Part shown: positions 7,512 to 15,667 of the stretch, one piece after another
How the letters are laid out: each line of letters opens with the position of its first letter
Position numbering within the stretch: position 1 is the first letter of the stretch
Origin: Desulfuromonadaceae bacterium
Lineage (GTDB): Bacteria > Desulfobacterota > Desulfuromonadia > Desulfuromonadales > UBA2294
DNA: 27,924 bases
Direction of reading: 5' to 3'
Assembly (NCBI GenBank): GCA_024636225.1
Contig: JAGXHN010000015.1
Coordinates: 1 to 27,924 of the forward strand
Notes under the pieces: model-generated
The model's database searches: none
What the model was told of the DNA's origin: nothing
Seen by the model: only the letters and a program-made list of their open reading frames with translations
Program-made: the position numbers and the translations under genes

Positions 7512-9677
7512 CTATTGCTGCGATTCATTCAAAATTACAGCTCCGATAAATTCTGTCTGCTCCCCATCATTTGTAAGAGTAAGATTGTAGACCCCCGGTA
7601 TCGATTGCGGTGGAATTCGTAGAGCGATTGATTCAGGGTGGTTTTCGATATCGATCGGTTGTGGCAATGGGAGCAGAATCAACCCTTTCATTCCATTGGC
7701 TATGATCAGTTGATCGTCATCAATAATGACATCGTAACCGACCCCTGTCGTGTCGATGCTGGTCAGGTGGCTTAACCTTTTATCTGAGCCCTTCTCCATG
7801 AAATACAATTTCCCCTGGCGAGTTGTTGCAACAACAGTTTTCAGGTCAATCGAGACAGCGACGACTTCACTATTGAGGTTGATAATTTCCAGAATTTTTG
7901 GCAACGCCGGATTTTCGATGTTGAATGAGAGCAGGCCAGCCGGTCCGGCCGCCATATAGAGGGTTGTCCCGGCCAGGGTGAGATAATTAATATCTGCAAA
8001 CTCATTTAGCGGCCAGGGGAGGGGAAGTTTTCCTGCCTGGTGCAGCCGATTGGTCGTTGAATAATCAAGAATGTGCAGCCCGGTTGGGGCTGTTGCCGCG
8101 TAGAGGTATCGGTCGTCTACCGCCAGTTTCATCAGGTTTTGCAGAGGAAACTTTGTGAGCAGCACCGGATTCTCAGGCGTGTTGACATCGAAAAGAATAA
8201 TTCCCTGATTATAATCGGCTAGAAACAGAAGGTTTCCGATCGTGGTGATATCTCTGGCATTTTGAGTAAAGGGGGGATTATCGACGCGTGTGGGAGAGGT
8301 TGGGTCGGATATGTTGACAATCTGCAGCCCTGCCTGCAAACAGGCGAGAAACAGATAATCGCCGATTCGGACCATTTTTTCGATCGAGCCGGGCATTGGC
8401 ATGACGGCAACGATTTCCCCTGGGGTTCCGGAGCTCTCTCTTTTGGCAATGTGGACGCCGGATCTTTTTGTCGCGAGATAGAAAAAGGAATCATCATACA
8501 AAACTTGAAGAACGATTCCAGGCGTCTGGACGCTCTTTATCTGCTTTACCGAGACAAGCTGATCGGTTTTTAAAATTTGTAATCCGTTAACACCGCTCGC
8601 CAGATAAATATTCTGATCCAGGACCGCAATACTCCGAGAGGGATGAGGGAGGTTAAAGGTTCCGGTCAATTTAGGAGCCTCTGGCAGGCTTAAGTCGAGG
8701 ATGCTCATTCCCCCTGTCCGGCTTAGAATATAGGCGCGGTTTTGATGCAGATCGATACTGTTTGGATGCATAAGAGTGATGGGCGATTCAAGACGCTTAG
8801 GTTGGTACGCGTTGCTGACGTCGATAAGTTGCAGAGCTTTGCTCGGGATCGGCAGGTAGAGAACTTTTTCAACGATTCGCATATCCCAGACCATGCCAGG
8901 CATCGCCAGTTCACCGATCTTGCGGGGATTTTCCGGACTGGAGAGGTCGAGAACTTCCAGTCGGTATTTCCCGCAAGAGAGGTACATCCGGTTCTGCTCA
9001 GTCAAAAGTCCCCAGACCCCGCTCTCTGCATAGAGGGTGTTGACCAGCCGGGGTGAAGTGAGATCAGTTATGTCAATGATCAGCAACCCCTTGTTTCCGG
9101 TTGACGCATAAACGGTCTGATTCGATACGGCAAGTTTTAAGATTGACTGATTCTTGAAGGAGAGATGAGAGATGATTGACGGGTTTTCTGCTGAACGGAT
9201 ATCGATCAGATAGAGTCCACTCTGGGCCGAGGCGAGGAAAAGAACAGAATCCTGAACAACAATATCCCAGGCGGTCCCAAGGTCTGGTAACGAGCCGCGC
9301 AGGCGCAGCTGCAGCGGATCGCTGATATCGACGATCTGCAATCCAGAAAAGCTGTTGGCCAGGTAGGCCAGCTTCTTCTTCTCATCGATGTAAAGACTCT
9401 CCAGATTGCCCGGAAGCTGCAGAGAGTTGATTGTGGCGTGTCGATTTCTGGCATCCAGACTTATAAATGCTCGCGGTTGATCCCCGGGGAGAGTGCCATC
9501 AATCGTCAGGTCATAAGAGGTATCGAGGCTGCCGGTGATCCTTTGCTTCAGCTCAACGTCTCTATGTTCAGATGCCGATGGCTGTGGGGTGTCGATCCAG
9601 GCGAGGAGCAGAATCGTCAAGGCGCAAATCAGTCCTCCCAAGAGGGCTACCAGAACTGTTTTTCCTTTAAATTTCAC
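7512..9677 (-). CDS. LVIVD-repeat beta-propeller protein, membrane-anchored or exported
   Basis: Function unknown. From the GTG at 9677 it has 721 residues: a short basic start (KFKGK), a hydrophobic segment at about 7-28 serving as signal or anchor, then about 14 repeats of 40-45 residues. Each repeat has a strand, then a pattern like LYLA...GL.I.DIS.P..P, the LVIVD repeat. Fourteen blades would make two seven-bladed propellers. A final stretch (residues about 680-721, with GVYNLTLTNDGEQTEF) resembles an Ig-like strand region. A TTG at 9713 would add twelve residues, but the GTG gives a normal export signal. It overlaps the kinase gene end by 11 bases, so translation is probably coupled. It is the last gene of the dusB operon. 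Confidence 0.85.
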   Translation of the reverse strand: MKFKGKTVLVALLGGLICALTILLLAWIDTPQPSASEHRDVELKQRITGSLDTSYDLTIDGTLPGDQPRAFISLDARNRHATINSLQLPGNLESLYIDEKKKLAYLANSFSGLQIVDISDPLQLRLRGSLPDLGTAWDIVVQDSVLFLASAQSGLYLIDIRSAENPSIISHLSFKNQSILKLAVSNQTVYASTGNKGLLIIDITDLTSPRLVNTLYAESGVWGLLTEQNRMYLSCGKYRLEVLDLSSPENPRKIGELAMPGMVWDMRIVEKVLYLPIPSKALQLIDVSNAYQPKRLESPITLMHPNSIDLHQNRAYILSRTGGMSILDLSLPEAPKLTGTFNLPHPSRSIAVLDQNIYLASGVNGLQILKTDQLVSVKQIKSVQTPGIVLQVLYDDSFFYLATKRSGVHIAKRESSGTPGEIVAVMPMPGSIEKMVRIGDYLFLACLQAGLQIVNISDPTSPTRVDNPPFTQNARDITTIGNLLFLADYNQGIILFDVNTPENPVLLTKFPLQNLMKLAVDDRYLYAATAPTGLHILDYSTTNRLHQAGKLPLPWPLNEFADINYLTLAGTTLYMAAGPAGLLSFNIENPALPKILEIINLNSEVVAVSIDLKTVVATTRQGKLYFMEKGSDKRLSHLTSIDTTGVGYDVIIDDDQLIIANGMKGLILLPLPQPIDIENHPESIALRIPPQSIPGVYNLTLTNDGEQTEFIGAVILNESQQ

Positions 9678-11727
9678 GCTGTGTCTCAGTTCGGGTTGGC
9701 AGCCATTTATCAATAATATCCAGGAGCTGCTGTTGCCGGAATGGTTTGTTCAGACAGTCATTCATCCCGGCCTTCAGGCAGCGCACTCTCTCCTGCTGGT
9801 GAATGTGTGCGGTCAATGCAATAATCGGAATGCTCTGGTCGGTTTCACGAATTTTACGGGTCGCCTCAAAGCCGTCCATATAAGGCATTTCGCAATCCAT
9901 AAAGATCAGATCGTAAGTGGATGTTGCGAGAGCTTCAAGAACCAGACGCCCGTCGCCTCTGGTATCGAAGCTGCAGCCAGCTTTGTCGAGGATCATGCCG
10001 ATAAGTTTCTGTGTGGTTTCGTTATCCTCGGCCAGAAGAATATGCCCGCTTTTTGGCAAAGGTTTGGCCAAAGGTGAGGAGGGGATCAGAGTCGGTGGCG
10101 TCTGGTCACTGTCAGTTTTTTCAGTGCAAACGGCTTCGGGCTCTGCTGGCGTGAGTGGCAGGGAGACCCAGAAGGTAGACCCCTGGTCGGGGACGCTCTG
10201 AACGCCGCACTCTCCCTCCATCAGATGAGTTAGTTCCCGGACGATCGACAGGCCGAGCCCCGAACCGCCAAATTTCCGGGACATGGTATTGTCGGCCTGA
10301 CAGAACGATTCGAAGACCTTGCTCTGGATCTCCTCGGTCATGCCGATGCCGCTGTCGGTGATCGACAGTTTGATCGCCGATTTTCCTTTTTCGTCGATGC
10401 TGCCGTTGGCTGTCAGTAAAATTTCGCCCTGGTGCGTAAATTTCACCGCGTTGCTGATCAGGTTCAATAAAATCTGCTTGATCCGTAAAGCATCACCGTA
10501 ATAGAAACCACAGCAGTCGGCATGCAAATGGGAGCGAATTTTCAACCCTTTACTTTGGGCCTGATTGGCGAAAAGCGAAAGGACCCTTGCACAGACCTCC
10601 TGCATCGAAAACGGAGCAGTTTCAAGGCTTAACTTCCCCGCTTCAATTTTTGAAAAATCGAGAACATCGTCGAGAATGTTCAGCAGCAGTTCCCCCGAGT
10701 TGTGAATGGTGTCTGCCATCCGTCGTTCCCCCTCGGGCAGGTCGGTGCAAACCAGTTGTTCTGCCATCCCCATGATACCGATCATCGGCGTGCGGATTTC
10801 ATGGCTCATTTTTGCCAGAAATTGTGATTTTGCCTGGCTCACCACTTCTACCGCCTCTTTTGCTTCTTGCAACGCTTTGATCGCAATCTGCAGTTCTGCA
10901 TTTTTTTCCTGAATGGAGAGTGTGCGTTGATGAACCAGAGCTTCGAGATTCTGTCGATGGGCTTCTAGTTGATCGTCACGCAGTTCTATCTGTTCCAGCA
11001 TGCTATTGAAGCCGAGAATCAGAGCCCCAATTTCATCGTTAGTTGTTTTCTTTGCACGCAGAGAGAAATCTTTTTTTGCCGAGACTCTGGCCATGATCTC
11101 GGCCAATTCATTGATCGGTCGAGAAATGATTAACTGCATGCGTGCGGAGAGGAAGTAAGCGATGAGTGCCAGTAGTGTGAAAACCGCGAAACTGGTGGCT
11201 ATAATATGATAAACGGATTGATAGAGTTCGGAGAGGTTCGCCTGCAAAACAACAACTCCGTGCAACCCGTCGGTACTGATGATGGGGGAAAAAAGATTGA
11301 GTCGATCTGAATCGAAGCGGTGATGGCCTGTTTTATCCCTGATTACCTGCAGAATTTCATCCCGGTTGAGTTCGAGCCTTTTGTCCGGGTTGTTCCCCAG
11401 ATCGCCTCTGCCGAGATAGTGGGCGATCGCATCCCCTTTAGCCGAGAGAATATACGCTGCAATAATGTCGGGTTCACTGGCGAGTGAAGCGAGTATCTGT
11501 TTGGCAATCTGATTTTTTTTCAGGGTGATGGCAGGTTGTGCATTTATGCCGATAATGCCGGCAGTTGTCGTGAGACGGTTGACCATCGATTGCTGATAAG
11601 AGAAAACTTCGGAAAGGATGGATGATCCGGAGGCCAAAAACAGGACGATCAGGCTGGTCAACATGATAATGCTGATCAGCTTCTGTTTCAGAGGTGCTCT
11701 TTTTATAAATTCACTCAGCAGGCCCAT
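9667..11727 (-). CDS. Hybrid sensor histidine kinase with CHASE8-like sensor, HAMP and receiver
   Basis: Membrane sensor that phosphorylates itself and its own receiver. It has 686 residues in this order: membrane segment at about 16-38; periplasmic domain at about 39-170 resembling CHASE8 (IIGINAQPAITLKKNQIAKQ then AYILSAKGDAIAHY); membrane segment at about 172-194; HAMP at about 195-248; coiled coil; HisKA with H309 in MSHEIRTP; HATPase with N, G1 (DSGIGM) and G2 (GGSGLGLSIV) boxes; and a C-terminal receiver with phospho-acceptor D611 in FMDCEMP and a KP lysine (NKPF). No Hpt domain is present, so a separate Hpt protein is expected elsewhere. It starts 9 bases after ntrC, with AAGGG near the ntrC stop as ribosome binding site, and leads into the LVIVD gene. 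Confidence 0.93.
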   Translation of the reverse strand: MGLLSEFIKRAPLKQKLISIIMLTSLIVLFLASGSSILSEVFSYQQSMVNRLTTTAGIIGINAQPAITLKKNQIAKQILASLASEPDIIAAYILSAKGDAIAHYLGRGDLGNNPDKRLELNRDEILQVIRDKTGHHRFDSDRLNLFSPIISTDGLHGVVVLQANLSELYQSVYHIIATSFAVFTLLALIAYFLSARMQLIISRPINELAEIMARVSAKKDFSLRAKKTTNDEIGALILGFNSMLEQIELRDDQLEAHRQNLEALVHQRTLSIQEKNAELQIAIKALQEAKEAVEVVSQAKSQFLAKMSHEIRTPMIGIMGMAEQLVCTDLPEGERRMADTIHNSGELLLNILDDVLDFSKIEAGKLSLETAPFSMQEVCARVLSLFANQAQSKGLKIRSHLHADCCGFYYGDALRIKQILLNLISNAVKFTHQGEILLTANGSIDEKGKSAIKLSITDSGIGMTEEIQSKVFESFCQADNTMSRKFGGSGLGLSIVRELTHLMEGECGVQSVPDQGSTFWVSLPLTPAEPEAVCTEKTDSDQTPPTLIPSSPLAKPLPKSGHILLAEDNETTQKLIGMILDKAGCSFDTRGDGRLVLEALATSTYDLIFMDCEMPYMDGFEATRKIRETDQSIPIIALTAHIHQQERVRCLKAGMNDCLNKPFRQQQLLDIIDKWLPTRTETQREI

Positions 11728-11736
11728 AGTGATTCG

Positions 11737-13170
11737 TTACCCTTTTTTTATCTCAATACCGAGTGTCTGTATCTTTTTACGTAACGTATTGCGATTGATA
11801 CCGAGAATTTCGGCCGCTCTGACCTGATTGTTGCGCGTCTTCAGCAGAATGATTTTGATCAGGGGACGTTCCATCTGTTGCAGAACCATATCGTACAGGT
11901 CGTCAAGCTCGTTGATGTCCATTTGTGCAAGTGATGCGTTTAATTTGCCGGTGATCAGATCCTCCAGTGACGCCCCGTTTTCAGAGGCGGTCGAACGGGG
12001 GACAAGATCGGGGAAGTCGGTCGGGGCCAAGATCTGATCTGAGGCGAGAAGGGTTGCCCGGTAGAGGGTATTTTCGAGCTCACGTATGTTTCCGGGCCAA
12101 TGATAGCAGCGCAAGAGGTTCATCGTCTCTTCACAGCAGCCCTGAATTTTTACGCCGAGTTCTTCGTTGGCTTTATTGATGAAAAAATGAGTCAGATCGT
12201 GGATGTCTTCCATCCGTTCACGCAGTGGCGGCAAGACGATCGGTACAACATTAAGCCGATAAAAGAGGTCTTCGCGAAACTCATTCAGCTTTATTTTTTC
12301 AGCAATATTCTGGTTGGTTGCTGCAATGATGCGCACATCGACTTGAATCGTGGTGTTGCCGCCTGTACGGGTAATCTCTTTTTCCTGCAGAACACGCAGC
12401 AGCTTTGTTTGCAGCTCAAGGGGCATATCTCCTATCTCATCGAGAAACAGGGTTCCGCCTTTAGCCTGTTCAAATTTGCCGAAGCGACGCTCTGTCGCCC
12501 CGGTGAACGCACCCTTTTCATGCCCAAAAAGCTCACTTTCCAGCAGCTCCCTCGGAATTGCTGCACAGTTAATGGCGACAAACGGTTTGCCGAGTCTTCG
12601 ACTGTTGTAATGCAGGGCGCGGGCAATCAGCTCCTTACCGGTCCCTGACTCGCCGGTGATCAAAACGGTAACATCCGATGCCGCCGTCTTGCCGACAATT
12701 TTATAAACCTGCTGCATTGCGGCGCTGCTGCCGATAATAGCTCGATGGAGCCGATAAGGTTCTTGTAGCTCTGTTTTGAGTCGATGGACTTCAGTTGTGA
12801 TATCAAAGGCTTTTTGCGCTTTGAGTATAATGGCATCGAGAGCGTTGAGATCAAAAGGTTTGGTAATGTAATCGTAAGCCCCCAGCTTCATCGCTGTGAC
12901 AGCATTTTCCATGGAGGACTCGGCGGTCATTATGATGACCAGTTTATCCGGCCGCAACTCCCGGAATCGTTGCAACAGTTCAAGTCCGGTCGTTCCGGGC
13001 ATCTTGATGTCAAGGATCGCAAGATCATATTCGTTGTGATCAAACAGGTTCTGAGCTTGATCGCCATTTGCTGCAAGATCGACGCTGAACCCTTTTTTTT
13101 CGAGCGCTTTTGCTAAAACCCAGCGCATGCTCTCTTCATCATCGGCGACCAGTATACGATTGATAGACAT
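11737..13170 (-). CDS. ntrC: NtrC-type sigma54-dependent response regulator
   Basis: Activates sigma54 promoters when phosphorylated, in the NtrBC nitrogen system or a close relative. It has 478 residues. The receiver at 1-120 has D10, D11, acceptor D54 in ILDIKMPG, and KPFD. The AAA+ domain at about 145-380 has Walker A GESGTGKE at 173-180, the sigma54-contact loop GAFTGA at 220-225 and Walker [12 protein letters not shown]. The Fis-type helix-turn-helix lies at the C-terminus ([21 protein letters not shown]). The ATG at 13170 fits the receiver start and has AAGGA upstream; an open frame reaching back to 13413 runs through ntrB and is not real. It starts 13 bases after ntrB ends. Confidence 0.95.
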   Translation of the reverse strand: MSINRILVADDEESMRWVLAKALEKKGFSVDLAANGDQAQNLFDHNEYDLAILDIKMPGTTGLELLQRFRELRPDKLVIIMTAESSMENAVTAMKLGAYDYITKPFDLNALDAIILKAQKAFDITTEVHRLKTELQEPYRLHRAIIGSSAAMQQVYKIVGKTAASDVTVLITGESGTGKELIARALHYNSRRLGKPFVAINCAAIPRELLESELFGHEKGAFTGATERRFGKFEQAKGGTLFLDEIGDMPLELQTKLLRVLQEKEITRTGGNTTIQVDVRIIAATNQNIAEKIKLNEFREDLFYRLNVVPIVLPPLRERMEDIHDLTHFFINKANEELGVKIQGCCEETMNLLRCYHWPGNIRELENTLYRATLLASDQILAPTDFPDLVPRSTASENGASLEDLITGKLNASLAQMDINELDDLYDMVLQQMERPLIKIILLKTRNNQVRAAEILGINRNTLRKKIQTLGIEIKKG

Positions 13171-13183
13171 AAAGTGTTTGTCC

Positions 13184-14320
13184 TTAAAAAGGGATTTTTG
13201 TCGATAGTTTTTTGTCAATATTGCGAATAAAAGGGATAAAAAAGGTGAACGCCGCCCCTTTTTCTGTTCTGTTGCGCGCTTTGATGAAGCCGTTGTGGGT
13301 GTCGGCAATTTTTTGGCAGGTTGACAAGCCAAGACCGGTCCCCTGATTCTTGCTGGAAAAAAAGGGTGTGAATATCCTCTCCATATCCGCAGCATTGATG
13401 CCCGGGCCATCATCGGCGACTTCTATGATAACCCACGGTATCGGCCTGTTGTCGGGTGACATCAGATGGTAATCCGTTGCGATACGGGTCGATATGTCAA
13501 TCCGTCCTCCGGTCTCAACAGCTTCGGCGGCATTTTTCACCAGGTTGAGCAACAGCCGGGTTAAAAGTGATTCATCGCCACGGATCGGCGGGATACTTGT
13601 ATCGAGGTTCAGTACAAATTCAAGATGACGACTGCGGTGTGCTTCCTTTTGCAGTAAAACAATATCGCGTAGAATCTGGGAGAGGTCTGTCTCCCCCATG
13701 CTCTCTACACGAGGGCGAGCCAGATTCATTAATTCTTCAATAATGCCGTTGATGCGTTCGACCTCGCGGATGACAACATCGGTGTATTCTGCCAGGGGGC
13801 TGTCACTCCCCAGTTCCATACCGAGAAGTTGTGCTGCCCCGCGGATTCCACCGAGCGGGTTTTTGACCTCGTGCGCCAATCCGGCGGCAAGGGTTCCAAG
13901 CATGGAGAGCCGATCGGCCTGACGCAGTGCGGTCTCCAGTTCGCGCAAGCGCGTCAGATCGCGAATGATCAGTACAATCCCCTCCTGTGAACCGTTCTGA
14001 TCAAAAAGAGGGGAAACCGAGAGACTGATCGGGGTCGGTACGCTGTGCGGTCGGTTCAGTTCAATCTGCTCATCATCCGATATCGGTCGCTCTTCTTCAA
14101 GAGCGAGTCGAATCAGGTCCATGATGCGCGGCTGATCGGCAAAAAGGGAGCTGTAGTGACGTCCAATGCATTGTCTGCGAGAGAGTCCCATACAGGCTTC
14201 AGCCGCCGGGTTGAACAGGATGATCTGGCCGTTCAAATTGGTCGCCAGAACCGCCCGGTCTATGTTTTCAATGACACGAACAAAGAGTTCCGGGTCAGCT
14301 ATTGACAGCTCAGGAGACAT
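13184..14320 (-). CDS. ntrB: NtrB-type PAS-domain sensor histidine kinase
   Basis: Cytoplasmic kinase/phosphatase partner of the NtrC regulator encoded next. It has 378 residues and no membrane segment. A PAS domain spans about 10-125 (IENIDRAVLATNLNGQIILFNPAAE). HisKA has H150 in GLAHEVKNPLGGIRGAAQLL, which is very close to the NtrB/GlnL signature. The HATPase domain has N (LLLNLVKNAAEAV), D-box (VADDGPGI) and G (GTGLGLSTC) motifs. Its ATG lies inside the end of dusB, an 11-base overlap, with GAGGA just upstream. In NtrB the partner protein PII senses nitrogen. No glnB or glnA is in this window, so the actual signal is unproven. Confidence 0.93.
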   Translation of the reverse strand: MSPELSIADPELFVRVIENIDRAVLATNLNGQIILFNPAAEACMGLSRRQCIGRHYSSLFADQPRIMDLIRLALEEERPISDDEQIELNRPHSVPTPISLSVSPLFDQNGSQEGIVLIIRDLTRLRELETALRQADRLSMLGTLAAGLAHEVKNPLGGIRGAAQLLGMELGSDSPLAEYTDVVIREVERINGIIEELMNLARPRVESMGETDLSQILRDIVLLQKEAHRSRHLEFVLNLDTSIPPIRGDESLLTRLLLNLVKNAAEAVETGGRIDISTRIATDYHLMSPDNRPIPWVIIEVADDGPGINAADMERIFTPFFSSKNQGTGLGLSTCQKIADTHNGFIKARNRTEKGAAFTFFIPFIRNIDKKLSTKIPF

Positions 14321-15299
14321 TTAATTCCTCATCTTCTGCTTTCAGGGACGAAAAAAAATGATCCAGTAGCGCTTCTTGTGCGACAACTGTTGGCGCCTGA
14401 TTAATCGATGCACGAAAGCTAGCGGCCCCTTTTAAACCGCGCACGTACCAGCAGAGATGTTTGCGCATTTCGAGCAGGGCTTTTCTTTCGCCGGAAAAGT
14501 CGACCTGTAGCGCCAGATGCTCCAGTGCGACTAATTTCTTATCCCTATAAGTGGGTGAGCAGCAAGGCGCTTCTCCCTGGAGGAGCCGGACGACATCCCG
14601 AATCAACCAGGGGTTCCCATAACTCCCTCGTCCGATCATGACCGCGTCACACCCGGTGACCTCGACCATTTTCACTGCATCACGGGGTTCAAAAATGTCA
14701 CCACTACCGATGATCGGTATACCGACCGCCCCCTTCAACTGTCTGATATGATCCCATTGCGCTTCCCCGCTGAATCCCTGGCTGCGTGTTCGCGGGTGAA
14801 GCGTGATCGCATCGACCCCTTCATCTTCGGCAATTCGACCGATTTCAAGAAAGTTTATGGTCTCGTGATCCCATCCCGAGCGTATTTTGATCGTTAAGGG
14901 GCGGGAGGTCGCCGCTCTTACCGCACGAAGGACTTTTTTTACACGGGGCGGATCTTTCAGCAGCGCACTCCCTGACCCGCCACGGACAACTTTACTGACC
15001 GGGCACCCCAGATTCAGATCAAGCAGGTCGCCATCTGACTCGGTTCGTTTCGCCGCTTCGGCAAGATCGTGCGGGTCATTGCCGAACAACTGAATAGCCA
15101 GTGGCCGCTCTGCATCCGAACTTATTAACAATTCACGGGTACGGGGACCCGCATAAATCAATCCCTTGGCGCTGATCATTTCTGAGCAGACGAGACTTGC
15201 GCCGAACCGTTTCATCACAATCCGGTACGGTAAATCGGCTATTCCAGCCATTGGGGCAAGAAGGACCCTGTTTTTGAGTTGCAGTGAACCGATTTTCAT
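14310..15299 (-). CDS. dusB: tRNA-dihydrouridine synthase (DusB/NifR3 type)
   Basis: FMN-dependent reduction of uridine to dihydrouridine in the tRNA D-arm. It has 329 residues from the chosen start. The TIM-barrel motifs are APMAGIADLPYRIV near the start, LNLGCPVSKVVRGGSGSALL with the catalytic cysteine, the FMN-binding TIKIRSGWD, HPRTRSQGFSG, and GSGDIFEPRD followed by MIGRGSYGNPW. The ATG at 15299 gives MKIGSLQLKNR, which aligns with the family start; a GTG at 15344 would add 15 residues, has a passable AGAGG upstream and cannot be fully excluded. It leads the operon dusB-ntrB-ntrC, the same order as nifR3-ntrB-ntrC of alphaproteobacteria. Confidence 0.96.
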   Translation of the reverse strand: MKIGSLQLKNRVLLAPMAGIADLPYRIVMKRFGASLVCSEMISAKGLIYAGPRTRELLISSDAERPLAIQLFGNDPHDLAEAAKRTESDGDLLDLNLGCPVSKVVRGGSGSALLKDPPRVKKVLRAVRAATSRPLTIKIRSGWDHETINFLEIGRIAEDEGVDAITLHPRTRSQGFSGEAQWDHIRQLKGAVGIPIIGSGDIFEPRDAVKMVEVTGCDAVMIGRGSYGNPWLIRDVVRLLQGEAPCCSPTYRDKKLVALEHLALQVDFSGERKALLEMRKHLCWYVRGLKGAASFRASINQAPTVVAQEALLDHFFSSLKAEDEELNVS

Positions 15300-15404
15300 A
15301 AATCCATATTCTGATAATTGCTTAAAAAATATGCACTTTATCACCAGTCAGCCTCTTTGCCTAGAGGAAAAAGTACCAATAATCAACTTGCATAAAGAGT
15401 AAAT

Positions 15405-15425
15405 TTTCGCATACTGTATACGAAA
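15405..15425. promoter_or_regulatory. 21-base dyad (candidate operator) upstream of gltA
   Basis: Two 10-base arms around a single central base at 15415, pairing at nine of ten positions. The inner parts are GCATAC and GTATAC. The right end is 6 bases from the -35 box of the gltA promoter, placing the dyad centre near -52. Such odd-spaced palindromes suit a dimeric regulator. Which protein binds it is not known from the sequence. Confidence 0.45.
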
Positions 15426-15431
15426 TTACCC

Positions 15432-15460
15432 TTGACATCTGATGTTTGAATTGATAGAAC
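15432..15460 (+). promoter_or_regulatory. Sigma70-type promoter of gltA
   Basis: A perfect TTGACA at 15432-15437 followed after 17 bases by TAGAAC at 15455-15460 (four of six). The expected start of transcription is near 15467, leaving a leader of about 200 bases. Confidence 0.5.
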
Positions 15461-15667
15461 AATATTTGAAAAATGATATGAATAAAATAACATTAACGTA
15501 TTTTAAGTCTAATCTTGTAGGCTTATAGGGCTGAATTTAAACGGTTTTTAGTTGTTTCATAGTTTAGTTTTGCGTCGGTACGGCATTTTGGATCTATCCA
15601 TTTTTGGTCGTGCTTCTTTTACTTGGGCGGGGTCTACCCGTCACTTTTTCCAAAGGAGAAATTGAGT

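Larger units (their letters stand above)
15300..15667. other. Divergent control region between dusB and gltA
   Basis: An AT-rich 368-base gap without a convincing gene. It holds the dyad at 15405-15425 and the promoter at 15432-15460. A leader of about 200 bases between that promoter and the gltA start contains only a weak hairpin around the GGG/CCC near 15629-15640. I do not recognise a known riboswitch. No sigma54-type TGGCAC...TTGC site was noticed upstream of dusB. Confidence 0.6.

Noticed and set aside
7496..7515. Palindrome between the receptor and LVIVD genes as a shared terminator
   Set aside because: AAAAG-AG-CTTTT is too short and AT-rich, with an impossible two-base loop.
9535..10077. 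Plus-strand open frame of 180 residues opposite the kinase/LVIVD junction
   Set aside because: Antisense to the receiver domain and propeller signal segment; no supporting site or motif.
13171..13413. N-terminal extension of ntrC by 81 residues
   Set aside because: It overlaps ntrB, has no receiver homology and a random composition; the ATG at 13170 matches the family start and has a ribosome binding site.
15623..15667. Upstream extension of citrate synthase
   Set aside because: The AAAGGAG at 15652-15658 lies inside this extension and serves the ATG at 15668.
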